From Prevotella sp. CAG:617 (GTDB lineage: Bacteria; Bacteroidota; Bacteroidia; Bacteroidales; Bacteroidaceae): a stretch of 57,419 nt of DNA. Within the stretch, counting starts at the first letter, position 1; every line of letters starts with the position of its first letter. The DNA is taken from NCBI GenBank assembly GCA_000438115.1, contig FR903626.1, positions 47,486-104,904 of the forward strand, in the 5' to 3' direction. The notes under the pieces were generated by a model, which was given only the letters and a program-made list of their open reading frames with translations, ran no database searches and was not told the origin of the DNA. Shown in pieces: positions 18,449 to 27,274 of the stretch. A program made the position numbers and the translations under genes.

Positions 18449-19276
18449 ATGCAAATTCTATCTCCTGCTAAAATTAATATCGGTTTACATATAACAAGTA
18501 AACGACCTGATGGTTATCATAATCTAGAAACTATCTTTTATCCCATTCCACTATATGATACGCTTGAAGTAAAAATAATAGATTCGCCCCAATGTCCATA
18601 TTGCTTTACATCGCATGGAATTAGCATTCCTGGAGCATCTGAAAAAAATCTTGTTATTAGTGTCTTTCAACAGATGCAGCACGAATTTTCACTCCCCCCA
18701 TTGGACATTACCCTGCACAAAAAAATTCCCGTAGGTGCAGGACTGGGAGGAGGTAGCAGCGACGCCGCATCCATGATGATCATACTCAACCATATGTTTC
18801 AACTGGGACTATCGGATAATGAAATGGAAACACGCATTGCCTCATTCGGTGCCGACTGCCCATTTTTTATCCGCAAAAATCCTGTTTATGCAACGGGAAT
18901 TGGGAATATTTTTCAAACGGCAGAAATTGACTTAAACGGATATTATTTAATCTTAGTAAAGCCCCAAATTCACGTTTCAACTGCACAAGCATACGCTTTT
19001 GTTAAAGCACATCCTGCAGACATAGACTTACGCGATGCTACAAAACTTCCGATTTCACAATGGAAGCGCTGCATAAAAAACGATTTTGAAGAAAGCGTTT
19101 TTTCCCAATTCCCTCACATCGCAGCAATAAAGCAAAAATTATATGATCTTGGAGCAGAATATGTTTCAATGAGTGGGAGCGGAAGTTCTGTTTTTGGTCT
19201 CTTTAAACAGGCTATTCCCCTTCTACACAAACAATTTATTGACTGTTTCACTTTTCAAGCACCATTATCAAAATGA
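18449..19276 (+). CDS. ispE: 4-diphosphocytidyl-2-C-methyl-D-erythritol kinase
   Basis: IspE is the GHMP kinase that phosphorylates CDP-methylerythritol in the MEP isoprenoid pathway, the source of the menaquinone side chain. The 275-residue protein begins SPAKINIGLHITSKRPDGYH, has the ATP-binding PVGAGLGGGSSDAA (94-107), the GADCPFFI segment, and the C-terminal MSGSGSSVFGLF glycine loop. Its stop codon overlaps the next ATG (ATGA), so the two are translationally coupled. Confidence 0.97.
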   Translation: MQILSPAKINIGLHITSKRPDGYHNLETIFYPIPLYDTLEVKIIDSPQCPYCFTSHGISIPGASEKNLVISVFQQMQHEFSLPPLDITLHKKIPVGAGLGGGSSDAASMMIILNHMFQLGLSDNEMETRIASFGADCPFFIRKNPVYATGIGNIFQTAEIDLNGYYLILVKPQIHVSTAQAYAFVKAHPADIDLRDATKLPISQWKRCIKNDFEESVFSQFPHIAAIKQKLYDLGAEYVSMSGSGSSVFGLFKQAIPLLHKQFIDCFTFQAPLSK

Positions 19277-20025
19277 TTTTTTATTTTTCTGCAACAGGAA
19301 ACAGCAAACTCATTGCCTCATATTTAAGCAAAAGCTTACAGCTATCTGCTTTAGATATGAACCAACACGACATAACAGATTTTACTTCCGATAATGTTGT
19401 CGGACTTATATTTCCTGTACACGCTTGGGGGATGCCATCTGTTATAAAAAAATATTTGCCCAAAATCATACCTAGCTTAAAACGCGCATCGTATATATTT
19501 GTTATATTATGTTGTGGTGATGATGTTGGATATTGCGATATTCATGTTCGAAAATTACTCAGGACACATAACATTGAAATTTCTGCTATCTTTTCATTGA
19601 ACATGCCCAACACATATATCGGTATACCGGGGTTTGATATTGATACCTCCGACATACAGAATGATAAGCTCTTACAAGCACATGACAGGTTAAACGAAAT
19701 AACAGCAATCATAAACCAAAGAAAAAACACGACAAATGTTATTAGAGGATCATTTGCTTTTTTAAAGTCTGGACTAATCCGATGGCTTTTTAACAAGTTC
19801 ATGATTAACGATGCTTTTTTTAGGGTCGATTCTAAACTTTGCACCAAATGTAAACAATGCGCCAAAGTTTGTCCTCAAAACAACATAACTTTTACCCCTT
19901 ACCCAAAATGGAATCACAACTGTTTGACATGCTTTGCCTGTTTTCATGCATGTCCTCATAAAGCCATAAAATTTAAATTGTCAGGTGGAGAGAAAGGACA
20001 ATACAAAGCCCCTGATTCTTTATAA
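19273..20025 (+). CDS. Flavodoxin-like/ferredoxin fusion (EFR1-type)
   Basis: This 250-residue protein resembles EFR1-family ferredoxins. The N-terminus FYFSATGNSKLIA is a flavodoxin phosphate-binding loop, and FPVHAWGMP is the family's second flavin-side block. The C-terminus has two 4Fe-4S motifs: C190-x2-C193-x2-C196-x3-C200-P and C217-x2-C220-x2-C223-x3-C227-P. It is probably a cytoplasmic low-potential electron carrier. The gene overlaps the ispE stop by 4 nt and precedes menB by 25 nt, so it is expressed with isoprenoid and menaquinone genes. A direct role in quinone synthesis is unproven. Confidence 0.88.
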   Translation: MIFYFSATGNSKLIASYLSKSLQLSALDMNQHDITDFTSDNVVGLIFPVHAWGMPSVIKKYLPKIIPSLKRASYIFVILCCGDDVGYCDIHVRKLLRTHNIEISAIFSLNMPNTYIGIPGFDIDTSDIQNDKLLQAHDRLNEITAIINQRKNTTNVIRGSFAFLKSGLIRWLFNKFMINDAFFRVDSKLCTKCKQCAKVCPQNNITFTPYPKWNHNCLTCFACFHACPHKAIKFKLSGGEKGQYKAPDSL

Positions 20026-20050
20026 TATAACACATAAATTAATCATCAAC

Positions 20051-20869
20051 ATGGAAAGAACTTGGAAAGAAATAAAAACGTATCAAGAGATATTATTTGA
20101 TTTTTACAACGGCATCGCCAAAATCACAATAAATCGCCCCAGATATCGCAATGCATTTACTCCATTAACTGTTTCTGAAATAAGTGATGCACTTTCTTAT
20201 TGCAAGAATCATGCAGAAATCAGAATCGTGGTACTCACGGGACAAGGTGATATAGCATTCTGTGCGGGAGGAGATATGCATGTAAAAGGACGTGGAGGAT
20301 ATATCGGTGAAGATGGCGTTCCGCGTCTTAATGTATTAGAAGTACAAAAACAGATTCGCAGTCTTCCCAAGCCTGTCATTGCAATGGTTAACGGATATGC
20401 CATTGGAGGAGGACACGTGCTGCATTTGATGTGCGATCTGACAATCGCTTCCGAGAATGCCAAATTCGGGCAAACAGGGCCACGTGTAGGTTCGTTCGAC
20501 GCAGGGTTTGGCGCATCCTACCTTGCCCGAATTGTAGGACAAAAAAAAGCTCGTGAAATATGGTTTATGTGTCGCCAATATACTGCTTCAGAAGCCGAAA
20601 AAATGGGTATGGTAAACAAGGTCGTACCACAAAACCAACTTGAAGATGAAGTTGTGGCCTGGTCTGAAGAAATGATGCGACTTTCTCCTCTGGCATTACG
20701 TATGATCAAAGCCGGACTCAACGCAGAATTAGACGGCCAAGCCGGTATTCAGGAATTAGCTGGTGATGCCACAATGCTATATTACATGACGGATGAGGCA
20801 CAGGAAGGCGGACGTGCATTTCTGGAAAAGCGTGCTCCCAATTTTGACACATTCAAGAAAATGCCTTAA
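20051..20869 (+). CDS. menB: 1,4-dihydroxy-2-naphthoyl-CoA synthase
   Basis: MenB is the crotonase-fold enzyme that closes the naphthoate ring of menaquinone from o-succinylbenzoyl-CoA. The 272-residue protein has NRPRYRNAFTP, the oxyanion-hole segment FCAGGDM, GYAIGGGHVLH, and SFDAGFGASYLAR with GQKKAREIWF typical of MenB. I start at the ATG at 20051 (MERTWKEI); the longer in-frame version would overlap the upstream ferredoxin gene and adds non-family sequence. The menC and menE genes follow. Confidence 0.96.
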   Translation: MERTWKEIKTYQEILFDFYNGIAKITINRPRYRNAFTPLTVSEISDALSYCKNHAEIRIVVLTGQGDIAFCAGGDMHVKGRGGYIGEDGVPRLNVLEVQKQIRSLPKPVIAMVNGYAIGGGHVLHLMCDLTIASENAKFGQTGPRVGSFDAGFGASYLARIVGQKKAREIWFMCRQYTASEAEKMGMVNKVVPQNQLEDEVVAWSEEMMRLSPLALRMIKAGLNAELDGQAGIQELAGDATMLYYMTDEAQEGGRAFLEKRAPNFDTFKKMP

Positions 20870-20900
20870 TCACAAATTCCGCCCATAAAAATCAGACGAC

Positions 20901-21929
20901 ATGGAAATAGAAATTATACCAGAATGCCTCCAGTTTAAAAAGCCGGCCGGTACTTCAAGAGGCGTATATACGACACGCCAAATTTATCTGATCAAAGCGT
21001 GCCATAACAATACTATTGGCTGGGGCGAATGTGCTCCACTTCCCGACTTAAGCCAAGATGCTTTATCGCAAGATGAATACCTAACCTTGCTTCAACGCTT
21101 TACATGCGAAATAGAAATGACACAACAAATTCCATATGAAGAACTTCGCCCATATCCTTCTATGCTGATGGGATTAGAAAGTGCCATGCGTCATTTGCAT
21201 AGTGGAAGTTGGCATCATTACCCACACACAAAATTCAGCAAAGCAGAAAGTGGTATCCCTATCAACGGCTTGGTGTGGATGGGAAACATTGAAGAAATGA
21301 ACCAAAGAATGCAACAAAAGCTGAAAGAAGGCTACACATGCATAAAATTAAAAATCGGAGCACTTGATTTTGACGATGAACTGCAATTGGTAAAAAAAAT
21401 CCGAAGACAATATTCATCAACTGATGTAGAAATCAGAGTTGACGCTAACGGAGGATTTCAACCAGGAGATGGATGTATGAAGAAACTTGAACAATTGGCC
21501 CAGTTAAATGTTCATAGCATTGAGCAACCAATAAAACAAAATCAACTTGACGATTTAGCAAAAATATGCCAAAACTCCCCTATTCCTATTGCTTTGGATG
21601 AAGAACTAATTGGTGTAAATTCTTTATCTGAAAAAAAAGAGCTGCTCCAATACGTACGTCCTCAATATATCGTATTAAAGCCTTCATTACATGGTGGTTT
21701 TTATGGGGCTGAAGAATGGATCAACGAAGCCCGCAAACTTAATATAAAATGGTGGGTAACCAGTGCTCTTGAAAGTAACATTGGATTAAATGCTATTGCT
21801 CAATGGACGGCATTACAATCAAACGACCAATATTCCATGGCACAGGGACTGGGAACAGGATTGCTATTTGTTCGAAACTTTGACGAAGTTCCTCTAAAAT
21901 TAGCAAATGGAAAGTTATATACGTTTTAA
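20901..21929 (+). CDS. menC: o-Succinylbenzoate synthase
   Basis: MenC is an enolase-superfamily enzyme that dehydrates SHCHC to o-succinylbenzoate. The 342-residue protein has the capping domain, a KLKIGALDFDDE stretch with the KxK catalytic lysine pair, the metal ligands in RVDANGGF, EQPI and LDEEL, and the second lysine region YIVLKPSLHGGF. Length and order fit the family. It lies 31 nt after menB and 15 nt before menE. Confidence 0.93.
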   Translation: MEIEIIPECLQFKKPAGTSRGVYTTRQIYLIKACHNNTIGWGECAPLPDLSQDALSQDEYLTLLQRFTCEIEMTQQIPYEELRPYPSMLMGLESAMRHLHSGSWHHYPHTKFSKAESGIPINGLVWMGNIEEMNQRMQQKLKEGYTCIKLKIGALDFDDELQLVKKIRRQYSSTDVEIRVDANGGFQPGDGCMKKLEQLAQLNVHSIEQPIKQNQLDDLAKICQNSPIPIALDEELIGVNSLSEKKELLQYVRPQYIVLKPSLHGGFYGAEEWINEARKLNIKWWVTSALESNIGLNAIAQWTALQSNDQYSMAQGLGTGLLFVRNFDEVPLKLANGKLYTF

Positions 21930-21944
21930 AACGATTCCTAAGAG

Positions 21945-22958
21945 ATGACTTTATCTGAATTCATGAACGAATGGGAAAGGCCAACCGATTATATTTCCGT
22001 AAAGACATCTGGTTCTACTGGCACCCCAAAAGAAATAAACATATCAAAAGCCAATATGCGCCGCAGCGCAGAAATAACATGTCGTTTTCTGGGCTTGCAT
22101 CCCGGTGATACGGCTTTACTATGTATGCCATTAGATTATATTGCAGGAAAGATGGTTGTGGTACGCTCCATCGTATGCCAGTTGCAACTGATATCTGTCC
22201 CCCCGAGCAATCGTCCTCTGGAAACACTAACTGAAGCCCCAACCTTTGCAGCCATGGTTCCGTCACAAGTATATGCAATTCTCACAGAAAACGGCAGACA
22301 AGCACATCTTCTCCGCCAAATAAAGCATTTAATTATCGGTGGAGGCGCTATACAACCAGAATTGCACAAACTTTTACAATCATGGCCTGCGACAAGTCAC
22401 GTATGGAGTACATACGGCATGACCGAAACGCTTTCACATATCGCATTACGTCAATTAAACGGTCCCAATCAAAGTGAATGGTACACTCCTTTTCCCAGCG
22501 TACGGGTGGCCAGCAATGCTCAAAACTGTCTTGTTATCTCCTGCCCGTGGGCAATCAACCCTCTGCTTGTCACAAATGATATTGCCGAAGTAAATGCAGA
22601 AGGAAAATTCCGTATTCTGGGACGTATTGACAACATCATCTGCACTGGCGGTATCAAAATTCAGATAGAAAAAGTTGAACAATTGCTCATTTCTTATATG
22701 GACAAACTCGGTATCCATGATTTTGCTATCACCTCTATTGACGACAAACAATACGGACAGGCAATAGTGCTGATCTATTGCGGACCACGCGAGATCTTGG
22801 TAACCAACCCACATGCAAGAGAACAAATACATGACTTGCTCCCCCAATATCACTCTCCACGCTATTTTGTCGCTACCAAAGAACCACTCCCCACTACTGG
22901 TACGGGAAAACCGGCAAGAGCTGCAATAAAGGAATTAGCTAAAAAGTCATTGATCTGA
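21945..22958 (+). CDS. menE: o-Succinylbenzoate-CoA ligase, short form
   Basis: MenE adenylates o-succinylbenzoate and transfers it to CoA. The 337-residue protein has the AMP-binding P-loop KTSGSTGTPKEI (about 22-33), STYGMTET with the adenylation motif, and the hinge region LGRIDNIICTGGIKI. The C-terminal lysine block is PTTGTGKPAR. It is roughly 100 residues shorter than E. coli MenE but all core motifs are present. It is last in menB-menC-menE; menF and menD are not in this window. Confidence 0.9.
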   Translation: MTLSEFMNEWERPTDYISVKTSGSTGTPKEINISKANMRRSAEITCRFLGLHPGDTALLCMPLDYIAGKMVVVRSIVCQLQLISVPPSNRPLETLTEAPTFAAMVPSQVYAILTENGRQAHLLRQIKHLIIGGGAIQPELHKLLQSWPATSHVWSTYGMTETLSHIALRQLNGPNQSEWYTPFPSVRVASNAQNCLVISCPWAINPLLVTNDIAEVNAEGKFRILGRIDNIICTGGIKIQIEKVEQLLISYMDKLGIHDFAITSIDDKQYGQAIVLIYCGPREILVTNPHAREQIHDLLPQYHSPRYFVATKEPLPTTGTGKPARAAIKELAKKSLI

Positions 22959-23095
22959 CTCCCGCAATAGCACAAAAACAACAGTTCTTCTATCATATAA
23001 AAAAAGAAAGTCGCGTCCATTTATTTCTGCATCCGTCCTTTTACAAAATAACTCGGACTTTAATATTTTTCCAACCTACACAACCATACATAAAA

Positions 23096-23132
23096 ATAAG
23101 CGGTCTGTAAATATTTATCACAGACCGCTTAT
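23096..23132 (-). terminator. Terminator between menE and the PepSY-like gene
   Basis: A perfect 13-bp stem (ATAAGCGGTCTGT with ACAGACCGCTTAT) and 11-nt loop. Read on the minus strand it is followed by TTTTTA, so it ends the PepSY-like gene. Its symmetry could also stop menE transcripts. Confidence 0.8.
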
Positions 23133-23149
23133 GCTTATTAGTTACAATA

Positions 23150-23590
23150 TTACTCCATATCCATATCAATTACATTGTAATTTTTATCAAACTTGATCTC
23201 ATATCTATTGGACAATAATATTTCATACTCATATTTGTCTTTTTCAATTTTTACGATTTTGGCATCGGGGTAATGTTTCTTTACAAAATCCTTAATTTCA
23301 GATGATATCAACGAGGAAGGAACGGCGCCATTGCGCATTCGAATTTCTTTCCATACACCATTTTTTGCAAATTCAATTTTTCCTCCGCTCTGAAACTGCA
23401 AATCATAAGATACATCCAGCCAATCTTTTTCTTTTACGACCATTACAACTTTTTCACCACTAAAATATTTTTGCACCAACTGCTGTGCGCTCTGCGGCAA
23501 CTGATTAAATTTTATCGGTTCTTTATTATCCGCCTGAACTGAAAAAACTGCAAATAAAGAGAAAATGAAGAATAATAAAATCTTTCGCAT
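23150..23590 (-). CDS. Secreted PepSY-like protein (DUF2874 type)
   Basis: This 146-residue protein has a signal peptide MRKILLFFIFSLFAVFSVQA, then two PepSY-like units: FNQLPQSAQQLVQKYF with a DVSYDLQF strand, and IKDFVKKHYPDAKI with YEILLSNRYEIKFD. It matches the small periplasmic PepSY-like family common in Bacteroidota. Function is unknown; binding or inhibitor roles have been proposed for the fold. I use the ATG at 23590 since the upstream promoter box falls within the longer in-frame version. Confidence 0.85.
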   Translation of the reverse strand: MRKILLFFIFSLFAVFSVQADNKEPIKFNQLPQSAQQLVQKYFSGEKVVMVVKEKDWLDVSYDLQFQSGGKIEFAKNGVWKEIRMRNGAVPSSLISSEIKDFVKKHYPDAKIVKIEKDKYEYEILLSNRYEIKFDKNYNVIDMDME

Positions 23591-23632
23591 ACAAAATTCT
23601 TTTTTGTAGGTTAAACATGTTTGTAATTTACA

Positions 23633-23665
23633 CAAACATAATGAATCAACCAAATATCAAACAAA
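23633..23665 (-). promoter_or_regulatory. Promoter of the PepSY-like gene
   Basis: On the minus strand, TTTG (23662-23665), a 21-nt spacer, then TATGTTTG (23633-23640), 42 nt before the chosen start. Confidence 0.5.
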
Positions 23666-23780
23666 GAAAACAAAAAATCGACCACAAAAATCATCATTAA
23701 TAAGGATTTTTTCTGTAACAGTCCCTAATTTAAACTTCAACAAAAAAATTCAAACCTGATATTATTTATTCTTTTATTTG

Positions 23781-23788
23781 TAAATTTG
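23781..23788 (+). promoter_or_regulatory. -7 box for the ABC-F gene
   Basis: TAAATTTG followed by CAGGG, 34 nt upstream of the ATG at 23823. No convincing -33 element. Confidence 0.5.
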
Positions 23789-23822
23789 CAGGGTTTTATG
23801 CACTTATAAGTAAAATTGATTC

Positions 23823-25448
23823 ATGATTACAGTATCTAACTTAGCCATTCAATTTGGTAAACACATCTTATATCAGGATGTAAATTTAAAATTTACACAA
23901 GGAAATATCTATGGCATAATAGGAGCAAACGGAGCAGGCAAGTCAACCCTTTTGAAAGCCATATCCGGCGAATTGGAACCCAGTAAGGGTACCGTTGAAC
24001 TTGGCGTTGGAGAGCGGCTTTCTGTCCTCAGCCAGGACCATTTCAAATTTGACACCTGTACCGTCTTAGATACTGTGTTACAAGGGCATACTATCTTATG
24101 GGATATTATGCAACAACGCAATGCTTTATACGCCAAGGAAGATTTCACTGACGAAGATGGTATTAAAGTGGCAGAACTTGAAGACAAATTTGCCTCTTTG
24201 GGAGGATATACTGCAGAAAACGATGCCGCAATCCTTCTCAGTGGTTTAGGAATAAAGGATGCGAAGCATCAAACCCTAATGAGCGAATTGTCCGGTAAAG
24301 AAAAGGTTAGAGTCATGTTGGCTCAAGCCCTGTTTGGCGAACCCGACAACCTGTTGCTGGATGAGCCCACAAACGACCTTGACCTGGAAACCGTAGAATG
24401 GCTAGAAGAATATTTGGCTAACTTTGAACACACTGTACTTGTAGTCAGCCACGACCGCCATTTCTTGGATGAAATTTGCACGCATACAGTTGATATAGAT
24501 TACGGAAAGGTTACCTTGTTTGCCGGTAACTACAGTTTCTGGTATCAATCAAGTCAATTAGCCCTAAGACAAGCACAGAATCAAAGACAAAAGAATGAAG
24601 AAAAGCGCAAAGAACTGGAAGAATTTATTCGCCGGTTCTCTGCTAATGCAGCTAAAAGCAAACAAACAACCAGCCGTAAGAAGATGCTTGAAAAGCTTAA
24701 TGTTGACGAAATCAAGCCTTCTACACGCAAATATCCGGGCATTATTTTCCAAATGGACAGAGAGCCGGGTAATCAAATCCTAGAAGTAAAAGATCTAAAA
24801 GCAGTTACAGCTGATGGACAAGTTCTTTTTAAGGATCTGAATTTCAATGTAGAAAAAGACGAAAAAATCGTGTTCCTCAGCCATAATCCGCGTGCCATGA
24901 CGGCTCTCTTTGAAATTCTAAACGGCAATGCACAACCTGCTGCGGGTGAATTTAATTGGGGAGTTACCATAACCACAGCCTATTTGCCTTTGGATAACAC
25001 CTCTTTTTTTGATTGCGACTTGAACATGCTAGATTGGCTCAGCCAGTTTGGAGAAGGCAACACCGTATACTTTAAATCATTTTTAGGAAGAATGCTCTTT
25101 AAGGATGAAGATGTACTGAAAAAAGTAAATGTTCTTTCCGGAGGAGAAAAAATGCGTTGCATGATTGCACGTATGCAGCTGAAAAATGCGAACTGTCTGA
25201 TTTTGGATACGCCGACAAATCATTTGGACATGGAAAGTATTCAAGCGTTCAACAACAACCTGAAATTATTTAAAGGCAACATTCTGTTTGCTAGTCATGA
25301 CCATGAATTTATTAATACCATAGCTAATCGTATAATTGAATTAACTCCCAACGGTATCATAGATAAGCTCATGACTTACGAAGACTACATGCATGATGAA
25401 AAAATCAAAGCGCTCAGAGCAGAACTATATAATGAAGAAATTAATTAG
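23823..25448 (+). CDS. ABC-F ribosome-associated ATPase with degenerate second ATP site
   Basis: ABC-F proteins have two fused nucleotide-binding domains and act on translating ribosomes rather than as transporters. Of 541 residues, domain 1 has Walker A GANGAGKS (34-41), signature LSGKE (156-160), Walker B LLLDEPTNDLD with Glu181, and His210. The charged interdomain linker spans about 240-305. In domain 2 the P-loop position reads FLSHNPRAMT (351-360), with no GxGKS lysine, and Walker B reads LILDTPTNHLD, with Thr463 in place of the catalytic Glu. LSGGE (438-442) and His492 remain. Since each ATP site pairs one Walker A with the other domain's signature, one site should not bind ATP normally. 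It is closest in layout to YkpA/YbiT-type members. Confidence 0.93.
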   Translation: MITVSNLAIQFGKHILYQDVNLKFTQGNIYGIIGANGAGKSTLLKAISGELEPSKGTVELGVGERLSVLSQDHFKFDTCTVLDTVLQGHTILWDIMQQRNALYAKEDFTDEDGIKVAELEDKFASLGGYTAENDAAILLSGLGIKDAKHQTLMSELSGKEKVRVMLAQALFGEPDNLLLDEPTNDLDLETVEWLEEYLANFEHTVLVVSHDRHFLDEICTHTVDIDYGKVTLFAGNYSFWYQSSQLALRQAQNQRQKNEEKRKELEEFIRRFSANAAKSKQTTSRKKMLEKLNVDEIKPSTRKYPGIIFQMDREPGNQILEVKDLKAVTADGQVLFKDLNFNVEKDEKIVFLSHNPRAMTALFEILNGNAQPAAGEFNWGVTITTAYLPLDNTSFFDCDLNMLDWLSQFGEGNTVYFKSFLGRMLFKDEDVLKKVNVLSGGEKMRCMIARMQLKNANCLILDTPTNHLDMESIQAFNNNLKLFKGNILFASHDHEFINTIANRIIELTPNGIIDKLMTYEDYMHDEKIKALRAELYNEEIN

Positions 25449-25505
25449 AAAAATGGCATAAGTTTTGCATGAGATATTTATAGATAAACTATAAATCAAA
25501 AAAAG

Positions 25506-26090
25506 ATGGACGAACAGAAAATAAATATTCAAGAAAACGAAGCCGACAAGCAAAATAATGGCGAACCGGTAAATTCAGAAGAGATCAACAAAAGTCAAGA
25601 AGAAAATGCGACAACAGAGTCGGAAAATACCGAACATGAAGATCCGCTTGCAAAGGCCGAAGAAAAAATTGAGCAACTGAAAGATCAACTCCTTCGCCAA
25701 GCCGCAGAATTTGACAATTACAGGAAACGTACCATAAAAGAAAAAAGTGAACTCATTCTAAATGGAGGAGAAAAAGTCATTTCAGCCCTACTCCCCATTA
25801 TGGATGATTTAGAACGTGCCGCAGACAACTTTGAAAAAACAGATAATATAGAGACTCTAAAAGAAGGAGTTAACCTGATCATTTCCAAGCTGGAAAAAAC
25901 TCTATCCGGTCAAGGACTACAAAAAATAGATGCAATCGGAAAAGAATTCGATACAGACTTTCATGAAGCCATTGCCTTGATTCCAGCAACTGAAGACTCG
26001 CAAAAAGGTTTGGTAATAGATTGCACACAAACCGGCTACACCTTAAACAACAAGGTGATTAGACATGCAAAAGTTGTAGTGGCACAATAA
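25506..26090 (+). CDS. grpE: Nucleotide exchange factor GrpE
   Basis: GrpE releases ADP from DnaK. The 194-residue protein has an acidic low-complexity N-terminus (about 1-55), a long helix (AKAEEKIEQLKDQLLRQ through AAEFDNYRKRT), then the beta-domain ending IRHAKVVVA, all as in the family. It lies 57 nt after the ABC-F gene and 29 nt before dnaJ. No dnaK or hrcA is in the window. Confidence 0.97.
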   Translation: MDEQKINIQENEADKQNNGEPVNSEEINKSQEENATTESENTEHEDPLAKAEEKIEQLKDQLLRQAAEFDNYRKRTIKEKSELILNGGEKVISALLPIMDDLERAADNFEKTDNIETLKEGVNLIISKLEKTLSGQGLQKIDAIGKEFDTDFHEAIALIPATEDSQKGLVIDCTQTGYTLNNKVIRHAKVVVAQ

Positions 26091-26119
26091 ATATACAACA
26101 GAATTATTACCTCTAACAC

Positions 26120-27274
26120 ATGGATTTAGATTATTACCAAATTCTTGGCGTTGAACGCACTGCCAGCGAAGATGAAATAAAACGGGCCTATAAAAAAATG
26201 GCCATTAAATATCATCCGGACCGTAACCCCGGAGACAAAGAAGCTGAAGAAAAATTCAAGCAAGCAGCCGAAGCATATGACGTTCTTCGTGACCCAGAAA
26301 AACGAAGCAGATATGACCAATTTGGTAAGGCTGGAATCAACGGTGGTGCTGGTGGATTCGGAGGATTCAATGGTCAAGGCATGAACATGGACGATATATT
26401 CTCCATGTTCGGAGATATTTTCGGAGGCCGTCATGGATTCGGAGGGTTCAATTCAGCAGAAAACCAAACACGCCAATATCGTGGATCTGATTTACGCTTA
26501 AAAGTTAAAGTGAACTTGAATGACGTCATGAACGGCGTTACAAAAAAATTCAAAGTTCGCAAGGATATTATATGCGATGAATGTAAAGGATCGGGATGTG
26601 AAAAAGGGACCTCTCCTGAAACGTGCTCAACGTGTAATGGGCGTGGATATGTAATCCGTACCCAACGGAGCATTTTTGGAATGATGCAAACCCAACAACC
26701 ATGTCCGACATGTAATGGAGAAGGAACCATCATCAAACATAAATGCCACAAATGCCATGGAGAAGGTGTTGTAAGTGGAGAAGAAATAATTGAAGCAAAA
26801 ATTCCTGCAGGTGTAGCAGATGGAATGATGGTTAATGTTCCGGGAAAAGGAAATGCCGCAAAACATAATGGCATACCGGGTGATATCCAAATTCTCATTG
26901 AAGAAGAGCCATCAAAAATTTTTATACGCGACGAAAACGACTTAATATATAATTTATTATTAACTGTTCCCCAAGCCGTTTTAGGTGATGATATAGAAAT
27001 TCCGACGGTTGATGGAAAAGTCAAGATAAAAATTGCCCCAGGAACACAACCAGGAAAGGTCCTTCGACTTCGCGGTAAAGGAATTCCTGCTATTCAGGGG
27101 TATGGATATGGAAAAGGTGATTTAGTCATAAACATAAGCGTATATATACCCGAAAAAATAAACGATAAAGAAAGAAAACTTTTTGAAGAAATACGCAATA
27201 GCGAGAATGTAAAATCAAATGAGTCCGTAAAAAAGACTATTTTCGAAAAATTCCGCTCATATTTTGAAAAATGA
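26120..27274 (+). CDS. dnaJ: Chaperone DnaJ
   Basis: DnaJ delivers unfolded clients to DnaK and stimulates its ATPase. The 384-residue type-I protein has a J domain with YHPDRNPGD (HPD about 33-35), a Gly/Phe-rich segment (about 75-115), and four zinc repeats: CDECKGSG, CSTCNGRG, CPTCNGEG and CHKCHGEG. The C-terminal substrate-binding domains end with GKGDLVINISVYIPE. Its stop overlaps the folC ATG (ATGA). Confidence 0.98.
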   Translation: MDLDYYQILGVERTASEDEIKRAYKKMAIKYHPDRNPGDKEAEEKFKQAAEAYDVLRDPEKRSRYDQFGKAGINGGAGGFGGFNGQGMNMDDIFSMFGDIFGGRHGFGGFNSAENQTRQYRGSDLRLKVKVNLNDVMNGVTKKFKVRKDIICDECKGSGCEKGTSPETCSTCNGRGYVIRTQRSIFGMMQTQQPCPTCNGEGTIIKHKCHKCHGEGVVSGEEIIEAKIPAGVADGMMVNVPGKGNAAKHNGIPGDIQILIEEEPSKIFIRDENDLIYNLLLTVPQAVLGDDIEIPTVDGKVKIKIAPGTQPGKVLRLRGKGIPAIQGYGYGKGDLVINISVYIPEKINDKERKLFEEIRNSENVKSNESVKKTIFEKFRSYFEK

